Below, in pieces: positions 1 through 8,781 of a DNA stretch of 64,000 nucleotides (the first letter of the stretch is position 1; every line of letters starts with the position of its first letter). The stretch lies in NCBI GenBank assembly GCA_003167415.1, contig PMTF01000026.1, forward strand, positions 86,404 through 150,403, written 5' to 3'. Under the pieces are notes generated by a model, which had not been told where the DNA came from, ran no database searches, and worked only from the letters and a program-made list of their open reading frames with translations. This DNA is from Acidimicrobiaceae bacterium. GTDB taxonomy: Bacteria; Actinomycetota; Acidimicrobiia; Acidimicrobiales; RAAP-2. The position numbers were made by a program, and so were the translations under genes.

Positions 1-1
1 C

Positions 2-487
2 CAATGCGAGTGCGCATTCGACCATCCGACCGCGCTCGGCCGGTTCATGGTGAGACACGTTCTCGCCTCGCTGCTCTCTTTCGAAGATGCTTTTAGCATG
101 GCACACGGAGTGGAGGTTCGAGTGCCATTCGTCGATCATCGTTTGGCGGACATAGCTTTGGCGCTGCCGGCGAAAATGCACATAGGAGATGGTGATCGGG
201 GCAAAGAGCTGCTACGTGATGCTTTTGGGAGCATTTTGCCACGAGAGGTGGTTATCAGAAAAAAAGCTCCGCTCCCCAAGCCGTCGCCGAGTGACGACTC
301 GCTAGCCTCCCTTTTCGTTAGATATCGCAGGGACATTGAGCGCAGTCCACTAGTGCGAGAGCTCTACGATCGCCGTCGATTTGATGACTTGGCGGCTCAC
401 GCCAGCGATGGCTTTTACGGTTCAACCGCAGAAGCTCATCTTCAGCTTTTGAGTACCTGGAGGTTCGAGAACATTGTCAATATCTAA
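2..487 (+). CDS. Asparagine synthase (glutamine-hydrolysing) C-terminal part, cut by window edge
   Basis: The reading frame is open from the first bases of the window, so this is the C-terminal ~161 residues of a longer protein. It shows the end of the asparagine synthetase ATP-pyrophosphatase domain: the stretch SFEDAFSMAHGVEVRVPF followed by VDHRLADIALALP, and GKELLRDAF. In the family this domain adenylates a carboxylate that is then amidated with ammonia from an N-terminal glutaminase, which lies outside the window. The stop codon lies inside the next gene (14-nt overlap), so the two are probably co-translated. AsnB-like proteins in such accessory operons often act in peptide or natural-product amidation rather than primary asparagine synthesis; here that is inference from the neighbours. 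Confidence 0.85.
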   Translation, partial: QCECAFDHPTALGRFMVRHVLASLLSFEDAFSMAHGVEVRVPFVDHRLADIALALPAKMHIGDGDRGKELLRDAFGSILPREVVIRKKAPLPKPSPSDDSLASLFVRYRRDIERSPLVRELYDRRRFDDLAAHASDGFYGSTAEAHLQLLSTWRFENIVNI

Positions 488-1919
488 TCATTTTGAACTT
501 CAATGGGAGTCACCGTTTCTCGATTACTACTGGTGTCATCATTTCTTACATGAAGTGTATGAAAAAGGCATTGTCGCGCGAGTTCTAGGTTCGCAAGAGG
601 AGAAATGGTTTGCAACGAATGACGAAACCGGTTTTCAGTTCTATCTCGAGGAGGAGTCTCTAGCGGTGATGGCGGAGGTCGGATTTCGTTTCTTGGGTGA
701 CAGACACCGAGTGAGAGAATTCGCGCTACTCGTCAATCAACTAAAAGAGCGCGTAGATGAGATCCCTTGGCCGGAGACAACCGTCTTTGACGACACCAAT
801 ATTGGCGTGTTGGAGGAAATGTTCCACGAGGCCGTCGGCCTCCATTTGTGCACTCAGCCGCATTTGATGTCAAAGGTTGCGGAGGAGTTGACTCGGCGCC
901 TTCCGGCGATTGTTGCCGAAGAGGAGCGTGCGGAATATGTCGCCAAAATGATCACACCTGACCGGCTGCCAGAACCCCTTCGAGAGCAGAAGGAATGGCT
1001 TGAGGGCCTATTCGACTTGGTTAGCAAGGCGTCATCTCCTGACGAGCGAGAACCCTTCATCCACCAACACTGGCAACGCTGGAAATACCTGACGGCCGGC
1101 GACAGTGGACGGCCCGTGGAGTTGGCTGAATTACGCGAGCGGTTTGAGTTTGATCTAAGCAATTTGGTGACCGCGAAAGTACAGCACGATCGGCTGGTGA
1201 AGGTCGAATCAGGAATCGTTTCAAAAGAAATTGAAACTCTCGAAGAGAGCGCTCCGTCGGATATTCGAGACCTGTGCTGGGCCGTCCGCGAACTAGGTTC
1301 ATTAAGGTTCGTCACCAAACAAACATGGATGAAACTCTGGTACTGCCTGGAGATCTGGAGAGAGCAGCAAGCTTCGCGCCTAGGACAATCGGTAAGCGGA
1401 TATCTTCAGGTCGAAATCAATGGCGGCAGAATCGGAGGCAAAGAAGAGCGAAATAGTTACGTGCTCCTGCGAAATGGGGAGCTAGCCTCCTTGTTCTACA
1501 ACGGACTTGAGGTATCGATTCGGAAAGAACTGTTGGGGGCCGTTCCTGAGTGGGACGGGAGTCCGTTGCATGGTACGGGCGGCTATCAGGGAGTGGTTTC
1601 GGGACGAGCTTTGGTGATTGGATGGGGTGACGATTACCGCGAAAAAGGCAAACTCGTGGGTCCCGCGACCGTGCTTGTGGTTCCGCAGACAACACCTCAG
1701 TACATCGGGATGCTCACTCGATGCGCGGCGCTGGTCACCGACGAGGGCGGTCTCGCTGGTCATGCGAGCATCATTTGTCGGGAGCTAAAAATACCCGCAG
1801 TGATTGGAACGAGAATTGCGACCAAGGTCATCTGTGACGGCGACGAAATCATCCTTGATGGGAATGCGGGAATTGTCGAAGTTCTGAAATTAATAGAGAA
1901 CGATGAAGTACAGAACTGA
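474..1919 (+). CDS. PEP-utilising-enzyme swivelling (phosphohistidine) domain protein
   Basis: 481 residues. The last ~110 residues match the mobile phosphohistidine domain of PEP synthase / pyruvate phosphate dikinase, with the active-site signature GGLAGHASIICRELKIPAVIGT around residues 425-446 (the His of GGLAGHAS is the phospho-acceptor). The N-terminal ~350 residues are not recognisable, and there is no ATP-grasp or PEP-barrel domain, so the protein is not a stand-alone PEP synthase. It may receive phosphate from a partner, or bind substrate in a PEPS-like ligase. TTG is the only early start; a GGAGG lies about 9 nt upstream, inside the asparagine synthase gene. The overlaps at both ends show a three-gene operon. 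Confidence 0.7.
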   Translation: MSISNHFELQWESPFLDYYWCHHFLHEVYEKGIVARVLGSQEEKWFATNDETGFQFYLEEESLAVMAEVGFRFLGDRHRVREFALLVNQLKERVDEIPWPETTVFDDTNIGVLEEMFHEAVGLHLCTQPHLMSKVAEELTRRLPAIVAEEERAEYVAKMITPDRLPEPLREQKEWLEGLFDLVSKASSPDEREPFIHQHWQRWKYLTAGDSGRPVELAELRERFEFDLSNLVTAKVQHDRLVKVESGIVSKEIETLEESAPSDIRDLCWAVRELGSLRFVTKQTWMKLWYCLEIWREQQASRLGQSVSGYLQVEINGGRIGGKEERNSYVLLRNGELASLFYNGLEVSIRKELLGAVPEWDGSPLHGTGGYQGVVSGRALVIGWGDDYREKGKLVGPATVLVVPQTTPQYIGMLTRCAALVTDEGGLAGHASIICRELKIPAVIGTRIATKVICDGDEIILDGNAGIVEVLKLIENDEVQN

Positions 1920-3051
1920 AGTTCTTCACTCGGCAGCGGAGCTTATTCCTCGGTGCTGGGATGAGCGCCTTTTGGGAGCGAGTGACTTCTATTTATCGAC
2001 CAAATGGCTCACTGCTACAGAATTACTCAATGACATTCATCCGAATTATATTGTCGCACTAGATCAAGCGGGAGAGGTGATTGCGGGACTTGTCGCCTTC
2101 CTTTTCGACAGTAGAACTCCGCCATGGGAATTTTACCGGATCGACTGTGTTCTGAATCGCCTATTGAAGAAGCCGGATCATCTCAGTCGAGGCATTGCGA
2201 ACGGTTCGGAAACTGATTTTGCTACGCTTCTCCCAACCCTATTCCTTGGGGGACGTCACGTCGGTCATGGCCGTCTTCTCCTTGCCCAAGAATTGACGGC
2301 CTCCGTAAGGGGGGATGCGATGAATTCCGTCCTCGATTGCGCTGAAGAATTGGCGGGGTCCGGAGAAGCACGATCGGTTGGTTTCATGTTTGTTGATGAG
2401 GGCGATGAACTTTGTGAATGCCTGGAAAAGCGGGCGTACCATCAACTACGAAACGCAGGTGCCGGGATTATGGAGATCGACTTTCCATCTTTCGACGAGT
2501 ATCTAAAAAGATTCAGTGGACATCGACGACGGAATATCACAAAGGAACTCAGGCAGTTTGATGAAGCGGGGATTGTCTTCTCTGAGCGGTCACTAGATGA
2601 AGTCAGCCAGGAGATATCGACCCTCGAAGCGCAGCTCGAACAGAAATACGGAATTAGTAATCCGGTTGAAGTGATTCAGAAAAAGCATGCTGTTGTCAGC
2701 GATCTCTTTCCAACTTCGACTGTTGTACTTACTGCTGAGCTTCACGGAAGGATTTGCGGATTTGTGCTTGCGATCAAGTGGCGTGATTCGATCTTTCTAC
2801 GCCAGGCTGGTTTTGATTACGAGATGAACGGTAAACTTCCCATCTATTTCGGCGTCGCTTTTTATGAAGCCGTAAAGTATGCACTTAACGTCAGCGCGAA
2901 ACGGATTTTCTATGCCATTGAGTCGACAGAAGCCAAATCGTCGCGAGGATGTCGCATCGTCGAGCAAAAGGTCTGGGTTCGTGGGCTGGACGTCGCCGCG
3001 GTTAAAACCCTCCAATCAATTCTTGGAACTGCTGCAGTCATGGTTGATTGA
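1903..3051 (+). CDS. FemAB/GNAT-like acyltransferase (peptidogalycan-biosynthesis-like)
   Basis: 382 residues, overlapping the preceding gene by 17 nt. The second half (SFDEYLKRFSGHRRRNITKE, later FVLAIKWRDSIFLRQAGFDY and IYFGVAFYEAVKYA) has the organisation of the FemAB-like/GNAT group annotated as peptidogalycan biosynthesis protein. Relatives transfer an amino-acyl or acyl group to an amine. With an asparagine-synthase-like and a PEP-swivelling-domain protein in the same operon, a role in modifying or assembling a small peptide or cell-envelope precursor is likely but not shown. It is the last gene of the operon; 550 bp without a clear gene follow. Confidence 0.65.
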   Translation: MKYRTEVLHSAAELIPRCWDERLLGASDFYLSTKWLTATELLNDIHPNYIVALDQAGEVIAGLVAFLFDSRTPPWEFYRIDCVLNRLLKKPDHLSRGIANGSETDFATLLPTLFLGGRHVGHGRLLLAQELTASVRGDAMNSVLDCAEELAGSGEARSVGFMFVDEGDELCECLEKRAYHQLRNAGAGIMEIDFPSFDEYLKRFSGHRRRNITKELRQFDEAGIVFSERSLDEVSQEISTLEAQLEQKYGISNPVEVIQKKHAVVSDLFPTSTVVLTAELHGRICGFVLAIKWRDSIFLRQAGFDYEMNGKLPIYFGVAFYEAVKYALNVSAKRIFYAIESTEAKSSRGCRIVEQKVWVRGLDVAAVKTLQSILGTAAVMVD

Positions 3052-3608
3052 CTGAATGGGGGTACGGGGATTCGGTCCCAGGATTCCTTGCGTGTCATGT
3101 CGCTTTGAGTACTTCGCCAACGTCCATGATGGTCCGATATTGACTCAATCATTGCATTGTCCGTTCACTCGAGTTCGTAGGAATACGTTCGCATTCATCG
3201 GCGTGGCTGACATTTTGGCTTTGAGCGGCCTGTCACCAAAATCCGTCTTCAAGTCACGTGTTCGCAAATTCGGACTTTGCGCGGCGCTTTCCGAACTGAA
3301 CGGATGTTCTTCCAAGAACTGATTCGCCCGGCCCGTACTCAATATGAAGTGAATCTGAAGTTAGATCCATTTGAGCAAAGTCCTTTCGTAGAGAGGGCCA
3401 AGTCGAAGACGGAGTTGATAGGCGGGAGCCCCATTACCTTTATGGCTGCGTATTGTTAATGAACTCCCCGAACCGAATATTGAAACCCGCATTGAAAGTT
3501 TCTTCGATAAATGGAAACAGAACTATTGAAACGCCAAGTGGTGGTCGATTCCGAGCCGTTCTGAGAGGAATCCACGCCGCAAGGTCTTGAAGAATCGAGC
3601 CCCCAATC
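3052..3608. other. Intergenic, no gene recognised
   Basis: 557 bp between the operon end and the TetR gene. The short open frames here have no recognisable domains and no convincing ribosome-binding sites. It presumably contains the promoter of the following regulator; I cannot point to a clear -10/-35 pair. Confidence 0.5.
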
Positions 3609-4220
3609 GTGCGAAATCATATTTCCGAGACGGAAACTCATATTCTGGAAACGTGCGCCGAGCACATCGCCCGCGATGGAAAATCTTCGCTAAATATTGT
3701 GGAGTTGGCTCGCAGTGCCGATGTCGCTGTCGCCACTGTTTATTATCATTTCAGCTCCAAGAAAAGCTTGGTCGCAATGGCTCAGGCCCACAATTACATC
3801 GTCAACTACGAGGAGCAGAGTGAAAGTCTAGCTAGTGCCGAACGGTCAGTCCTAGTTCAAGACGAAGATAAATTTTGGAGCGCGATGAGCGATCTAGTAA
3901 GTCTCGCGTGGTCCCTCGGCCAGCCGATGGAGGGTTGGACTGTCATAGAGACGTTGCTTGACATAAAGTCCGACGCCGTCACGTTCGAAGCGTTTACTCA
4001 GGAGAACGATCGCAGATTCCAGCGTTGGATGGCCGTTCTCGAGGCGGCGAAGACATTGGATTGGGTCAATTCATCGATAGACATCGGCTTACTTGTCGTC
4101 AACTTCTGGTCGGCGTCAATTGGTCAAGTAATTTTCTCAGGTTCATCGGGAATTGATTGCTCGCCAGAACGATTCAAGGAGTACTTCCTCAGTTCTCTTC
4201 GACCGGCGACGACCAACTAA
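3609..4220 (+). CDS. TetR/AcrR-family transcriptional regulator
   Basis: 203 residues with a GTG start. Residues 1-55 form the TetR DNA-binding domain: HIARDGKSSLNIVELARSAD then VAVATVYYHFSSKKSLVAMA, the canonical helix-turn-helix ending in the xYYHFxxKxxL signature. The C-terminal ligand-binding/dimerisation part is not assignable to a ligand class. No transporter or enzyme lies immediately beside it in the same direction, so the target is unknown; the secreted-protein gene to the right is convergent with it. Confidence 0.85.
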   Translation: MRNHISETETHILETCAEHIARDGKSSLNIVELARSADVAVATVYYHFSSKKSLVAMAQAHNYIVNYEEQSESLASAERSVLVQDEDKFWSAMSDLVSLAWSLGQPMEGWTVIETLLDIKSDAVTFEAFTQENDRRFQRWMAVLEAAKTLDWVNSSIDIGLLVVNFWSASIGQVIFSGSSGIDCSPERFKEYFLSSLRPATTN

Positions 4221-4576
4221 AAAGCGATCTTGCAAGGCGCAGCTGTCGGTTCAGTCGACAAGTTGACAACTAGTACCAAGACCACGCCCAATCCTGAGTG
4301 GAGTCGTTGACAAATGTGGTCGCCAACATAATGCGAGCACATTTGACGGGTAACGAGTCTTCCATCCCGTCGATTGAATTCCGATATTCGTATCATCGCT
4401 ATTGATTCGATCCGAAATCAGACTCTACAAGATCAGAAATCCCGGCTTCAACCAGCACGTCAACATCCATTAATAAGCAACATTGCTCTTCGATGAATTG
4501 TTGCCTTCTGTGCGAATGAGGGTCCGGTCTAATGCAGATCGGCCGGACCCTCCCCATCGACTGAGGTCAACCAAAA
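4221..4576. other. Convergent intergenic region
   Basis: 356 bp between two convergent genes. Apart from the stem-loop at 4519-4551 I see nothing in it. Confidence 0.5.
4519..4551. terminator. Stem-loop, putative terminator
   Basis: Perfect 9-bp inverted repeat AGGGTCCGG ... CCGGACCCT (4519-4527 and 4543-4551) with a 15-nt loop, about 25 nt past the stop of the minus-strand secreted-protein gene. There is no strong U-tract, which is common for actinobacterial terminators. It could serve either convergent gene. Confidence 0.55.
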
Positions 4577-5362
4577 TCAAGTGCAAGTTGTTATGTTGCT
4601 CACATTGTCGCCCATGTTGTAAACGGTGGTGCTGCCAGACGCCAATACAGCGCAGGTGTTGTTGTTGCCAGTTGACACTGTCGGACTCCCGTAAGCCGTC
4701 CACGCCCCTTGATTCGCTGTGTACTTCAATGCCGAGTCTTGATAATTCGTGACCGTTCCGCCGGTTCCAGAATTATTCGAATAGATTTCGTCGTAGACCA
4801 AGTTGCCAACAAAACCCGACGTCCACGACGTTTCAATTGTTGAGTCAATTTGAAACTTCCACACCGTCCCGCTCGAATACATAGCAAAAGTGTGTTGATT
4901 GCTACCCGTAATTGACTTGCTCCACGAGTGAAGGATGGTGCCATTTTGCTCTATTTCTGCGTACCACCATTCGTAACCACCGCATTGGTGAGTGGTCCCA
5001 AATTCAACGTAATAGTCGTTACCCGCAATGTTGGCAACCATTACCTGGTCGACTTGGTCAGTTGTTGACGACGTGTTAAATACCTGAAGAGTTGAGCAGT
5101 TCGTTCCGGAAAGATTGGATGGTATCGAGTCATATCTTGTGACTTCGCTGCCCGTCAATACCTGACTCGCAAAGGATTTTAAAATTGTGGATGAGCCCTG
5201 CACGCTCGCTGACGCGATCGATGCAGGAACGAGAGTGAAGCTTGCCAGCAGCGTGACTACAAGCAATGAACCAACGAATGTCTGTCCAAACCAAGTTCTA
5301 ATTTTGCGGCTCCGAAAATTCTGAGTCCATGACCAAGGTCGCCTTTGCAGTTCTCTTTCCAT
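4577..5362 (-). CDS. Secreted/surface protein, function unknown
   Basis: 261 residues from the ATG at 5362, chosen because GAAAGGA lies 6 nt upstream; the open frame extends further but without signals. A hydrophobic segment near residues 27-50 (SLLVVTLLASFTLVP then ASIASASV) looks like a signal peptide with an Ala-x-Ala site. The mature part is rich in Ser, Thr, Asn and aromatic residues, has single Cys residues (GTNCSTLQ, HQCGGYEWW, NNTCAV, TTCT) that could form disulphides, and several Trp-rich beta-strand-like stretches, suggesting a jelly-roll-like extracellular domain. No enzyme motif is recognised. Confidence 0.65.
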   Translation of the reverse strand: MERELQRRPWSWTQNFRSRKIRTWFGQTFVGSLLVVTLLASFTLVPASIASASVQGSSTILKSFASQVLTGSEVTRYDSIPSNLSGTNCSTLQVFNTSSTTDQVDQVMVANIAGNDYYVEFGTTHQCGGYEWWYAEIEQNGTILHSWSKSITGSNQHTFAMYSSGTVWKFQIDSTIETSWTSGFVGNLVYDEIYSNNSGTGGTVTNYQDSALKYTANQGAWTAYGSPTVSTGNNNTCAVLASGSTTVYNMGDNVSNITTCT

Positions 5363-5699
5363 TTTCTTCCTTTCAAAGGATCGTTGTTCGAATCGAAGGT
5401 GTTGCCAACAATTGCGACCCCTCGATACCGAAAGAACGTACGATCGGAAAGGAATGAAGGCCATTGTGAGACTTGATTTTCGAAGGGCATTTTGGAATTA
5501 CAATCTGAAATCACTCTCAAATGAAATGGCGTTTCAAATCATTCGCCTCGGTGTTGTGGGACGTTCTCCTCGAAGCACTTGGTCGAACGCTTTGTTCGAG
5601 TCAACTTTCCGTGGTCAATGTCTTTAAGTTCATAAGATGACATTTGAAGTGATTTCAGATTCACATTCGAGTTTCTGAGAGCCAAGTGGGGGATGATCG
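5363..5699. other. Divergent promoter region
   Basis: 337 bp between the secreted-protein gene (minus) and the penicillin-binding protein (plus). It must hold both promoters, but I cannot assign convincing boxes. Confidence 0.4.
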
Positions 5700-7226
5700 G
5701 TGTCACGACGAATTAGCATTCTCGCCACAATCATCTTGTTGCTGTTTGCCGTCGTGGTGAGTCAAGCTGCGAATATCCAGTTCTTTCGCGCGCCGGCGCT
5801 CAACGCGTCGGCAAACAACCCACGCAACCTCAACACCTCTGGCACGTTCCCACGTGGCGAGATCATTGCCGCCGATGGCACCGTATTGGCTGAGTCAGTG
5901 AAGGAGAATGTACCCTTGATTCCCTATAGGAGGGTCTATCCCGACGGTTCATTGACCTCGGGCGTCGTGGGCTTCTCCTCGCACTGGTACGGGAACTGGG
6001 CGCTCGAGGACGAATACAACCAATACCTCACCGCGCACCAGCAACCACCCCAAAGCTTTGAACAGTTGCTGGCACCTACTAGCGCCGCCGACTCGGTTGT
6101 TCTAACGCTCTATCCTGCGTTACAACGAATCGCGCGCGCCAACTTCAAAGGTAAGGATGGGGCAGCGGTCGTGATCGTTCCGAAAACTGGTGCCATTCTC
6201 GCTTTGTACTCGAATCCCACGTACAACCCCATCCCCCTCACGTCACCTTCGGATCGAATTGCCAAAACTGCTTGGAATCGGTACCTCACACGAGACAGCG
6301 ATGGATTCGAACCACTTGGCCTTGTCGCGACGCAGCAGACGTTTCCACCGGGCTCGACGTTCAAGGTCATAACGACTGCGGCCGCCGTCGCGTACAAGCC
6401 AGCCGATGTCTTCAAAGTTTTCACCCCCAATCGCAAGGGCCGTACGTGTACCACGTTGCCTCAAACGACTAAAGAACTCTGCAACAGCGGATTTGTACCG
6501 TGCGGCGGCACAATTGCAGCGATGCTTCCGGTGTCCTGTGACCCCGGCTACGCCCTGCTCGGTCTCGACCTTGGCGCCGACATCATGTTTAAGGCGGCCA
6601 CGTCATTCGGATTCAACTCGATCCCGCCAATCGACCTACCCACGATGGCCGGCGGCGCCGTTGCGAGCTACTTCCCGTCGGCTGGTTCCTTCTCCAATGA
6701 CTTGCCGGCCCTCGCTTATTCGTCGATTGGCCAGCAGAATGTCCGAGCCTCGGCTCTGCAAGACGCCTTGGTTGCAGCAGCAATTGGTAACGGGGGCGTC
6801 GAAATGACTCCTCATCTCATGAGCTACATCGCGTCACCCAGCGGCAAAATTTTGAAGCACTACAAGAACTCAGTGTGGAAGACGCCTCTGACAACCTCCC
6901 AGGACGCGCAGATTGTTCCCCTGATGCGCAGCGTCGTTACGCAAGGCACCGCCTCTGGCGTCGGATTGCTCGCCCAAGACGACGTGGCGTGCAAGACCGG
7001 AACTGCGCAGACCGGCAACCAGAAAATGCAGACCGACGACTGGCTGATTTGCTTCGCGCCGGCAACTAACCCGACAGTTGCAGTCGCTGTCGTCGTCCCC
7101 TTCCAACCGACGGCATTCTTCGGTGCTCCAGTCGCTGGACCGATATTGAAGTGTTTGCTCGAAGCCGCGCTCGCAATCCAATCGCATCTTCCCGCAACCG
7201 GAACAGCAACGACGTGCAGCAGTTAA
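5700..7226 (+). CDS. Penicillin-binding transpeptidase (PbpA-like)
   Basis: 508 residues with a GTG start preceded by GGGGGA. One N-terminal membrane anchor (residues ~5-24) leads to an extracellular transpeptidase that cross-links peptidoglycan. Active-site motifs: S219-x-x-K in PPGSTFKV and KTG at 432-434 (ACKTGTAQ). The expected SxN motif reads SCD (279-281) in PVSCDPGY, with Asp in place of Asn. The overall layout (short anchor, small pedestal, transpeptidase) matches actinobacterial PbpA/FtsI-like class B enzymes, but no rodA/ftsW, FHA or serine/threonine kinase gene lies beside it as it usually does. It may be a stand-alone paralogue. Confidence 0.85.
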   Translation: MSRRISILATIILLLFAVVVSQAANIQFFRAPALNASANNPRNLNTSGTFPRGEIIAADGTVLAESVKENVPLIPYRRVYPDGSLTSGVVGFSSHWYGNWALEDEYNQYLTAHQQPPQSFEQLLAPTSAADSVVLTLYPALQRIARANFKGKDGAAVVIVPKTGAILALYSNPTYNPIPLTSPSDRIAKTAWNRYLTRDSDGFEPLGLVATQQTFPPGSTFKVITTAAAVAYKPADVFKVFTPNRKGRTCTTLPQTTKELCNSGFVPCGGTIAAMLPVSCDPGYALLGLDLGADIMFKAATSFGFNSIPPIDLPTMAGGAVASYFPSAGSFSNDLPALAYSSIGQQNVRASALQDALVAAAIGNGGVEMTPHLMSYIASPSGKILKHYKNSVWKTPLTTSQDAQIVPLMRSVVTQGTASGVGLLAQDDVACKTGTAQTGNQKMQTDDWLICFAPATNPTVAVAVVVPFQPTAFFGAPVAGPILKCLLEAALAIQSHLPATGTATTCSS

Positions 7227-7369
7227 TGCCCCTGATATCCGTCCTGTGATTCTGACTAGTCGGGCTGAGTGCAGAAACTCATCAACCAAAGCGTCAGCAG
7301 TCTCCAGATCGTCAAGGAATTCTGCGTGATGATGACGGCTATTGAATTGAAGACCCTTGACTCGTACTT

Positions 7370-7750
7370 TCATGTAAACCAGACACTGGACCAAAAAACA
7401 CCCGTCCCAATTGTCGAGCTCCCTGTAGCCGAAGTCCTGTCGAGAGCATCAAGGTGTACAAGACTTAATTCCGATGACCACTTAAAGCCCGCAGAAGCGT
7501 TCTGGCTTGTTCTGGCGTTAAAGTCCTGCCTGCGGAACGCTGCGACTTCGCGGCGCGCGACAATCACGCCACATTTCGAGACACACTTCCCCACCGGATG
7601 GGCACATGCCCTCTTTAGTTCGTTTGGCTTTGCGATCCTTGCTAGTCGTTTCGCTCGCTTTGTGTCAAGCCAGAATGCCCCGCCAATTGAAAATACTGAC
7701 GCGCTTACGGAAGCCGCGACAACAGCCCAGTCGGTGCTAGTAATGCTCAC
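7370..7750 (-). CDS. Small single-span membrane protein
   Basis: 126 residues. The N-terminus has one membrane segment (WAVVAASVSASVFSIGGAFW, residues ~8-27) followed by a basic stop-transfer stretch (DTKRAKRLARIAK). The rest is unrecognised. Its ATG overlaps the stop of the upstream DUF6907-like gene as ATGA, which supports a two-gene operon. The plus-strand open frame over the same bases is treated as a shadow. Confidence 0.5.
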   Translation of the reverse strand: MSITSTDWAVVAASVSASVFSIGGAFWLDTKRAKRLARIAKPNELKRACAHPVGKCVSKCGVIVARREVAAFRRQDFNARTSQNASAGFKWSSELSLVHLDALDRTSATGSSTIGTGVFWSSVWFT

Positions 7751-8160
7751 CCGTCGCCCTCTGTGCCAACCTGGGGCGGCAGCGTGTCAAGATCTGGCCC
7801 TACGGTGAATCCCATCGACATTCGCCACTCCGTATCCGCTTCGGCGGCCTCGGCCATTGTGATAATCGTGTCTACGACTTCGCGCGCGAAAGCGGGTGGA
7901 AACTCTCCTTGGCATTCGATTGCCACTTCTGCGCGACATGTGTTTTCTCCGCGCTCATCAACCTTGACGCGCTGCGAGAGCCGAAGTGTTACGCGGGACG
8001 TTGAGCCTTGAAACTCCTTATGGTCCAAATGCACTTTGAAGCCAGCGTGCCAATAGTCGTCACTTTTCCTACTGAGTCGAGTTGCGAGATGGTCGGTCAC
8101 AACACACCACGGTGGACAGGGCCGGGGCTCGTCCCATCCCCACTCTTCTCTCGTTCTCAT
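7747..8160 (-). CDS. DUF6907-like protein
   Basis: 137 residues from the internal ATG at 8160 (MRTREEWGWDEPRPCPPWCV). The CPPWC...DH motif followed by a spaced His in DDYWHAGF is the recurrent pattern of the actinobacterial DUF6907-type proteins, whose function is unknown; the Cys/His set may bind a metal. The rest alternates polar and hydrophobic residues as a beta sheet would. It overlaps the membrane-protein gene downstream by 4 nt. Confidence 0.55.
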   Translation of the reverse strand: MRTREEWGWDEPRPCPPWCVVTDHLATRLSRKSDDYWHAGFKVHLDHKEFQGSTSRVTLRLSQRVKVDERGENTCRAEVAIECQGEFPPAFAREVVDTIITMAEAAEADTEWRMSMGFTVGPDLDTLPPQVGTEGDG

Positions 8161-8228
8161 TCGATCACTCCAGCACCAATGTGTGACCTGTGCCGGGTGC
8201 CTGCTAGCAGACCCCACTGTCAAACTTA

Positions 8229-8577
8229 TGAGAATAAACGTCGTAACTGATTGCGTCTTTTGCCGCATAGTGAACGGATCCGAGCCCGCCCTCATCGTCT
8301 ACCAGGACCCGGACTCGATCGCGTTTTTCCCACTGGCACCGGCAGTAGAAGGGCACACGCTGTTCTCCCCCGCGTTCATGCGCGAACCCTTTTTGATATC
8401 GACGTCACGAGTGCGGGAGCGTTATTGATTGCCGCGACCAATGTGGCGCGAATGCTCAGCGATTCACTACGCCCTGACGGAATGACCATGTTCCAGACGA
8501 ATGAACGTGCCGGATGGCAGTCCGTCTTCCAATGGGTGGTTCAAAGAAGACTTGTCGATGCTCTTCAGATCACATGA
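8229..8577 (+). pseudogene. HIT-family protein remnant (frameshifted)
   Basis: The first frame encodes DCVFCRIVNGSEPALIVYQD, the typical start of a HIT nucleotide hydrolase, and runs through APAVEGHTL; the similarity then continues in another frame with DIDVTSAGALLIAATNVARM and NERAGWQSVFQW. A frameshift near 8370 is therefore needed to read one protein. The catalytic HxHxH motif, expected after SVF, is degraded to QWVVQ. Both lesions indicate an inactive gene. Confidence 0.75.
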
Positions 8578-8601
8578 GCGACGTGCCTAGCTCCCCAAGG
8601 T

Positions 8602-8693
8602 TGGCCGGAAACCGCCGGAATGGGTGGCCGGAAACAATCGGAATGGCCGGCCGCAAACTCTCGGAATCCGCAGCCAGAAACCCTCGAGGTGTC
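8602..8693. repeat. Four degenerate 23-bp tandem repeats
   Basis: Four consecutive 23-bp units start at 8602, 8625, 8648 and 8671. The first two begin TGGCCGGAAAC and carry CGGAATGG; units three and four diverge (CGGCCGCAAAC, CAGCCAGAAAC). Such arrays resemble the multiple terminal repeats of IS21-type insertion sequences, and one lies directly after a broken gene, but no transposase is present, so this would be a relic. Confidence 0.6.
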
Positions 8694-8781
8694 GTTCAGG
8701 TCTCCAAAGTCATAGATGACAGGTCGGCCGGTATCTTTCAAGACACGGTGCACATTTGTATTCCATGTGCGTCAATCGCGG

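Noticed and set aside
7269..7808. 179-aa plus-strand ORF
   Set aside because: It is opposite the small membrane protein and DUF6907-like genes, has no domain, and the minus-strand pair has a coupled ATGA junction and recognisable motifs.
8602..8693. CRISPR array
   Set aside because: The 23-bp units are directly adjacent, without spacers, and degenerate.
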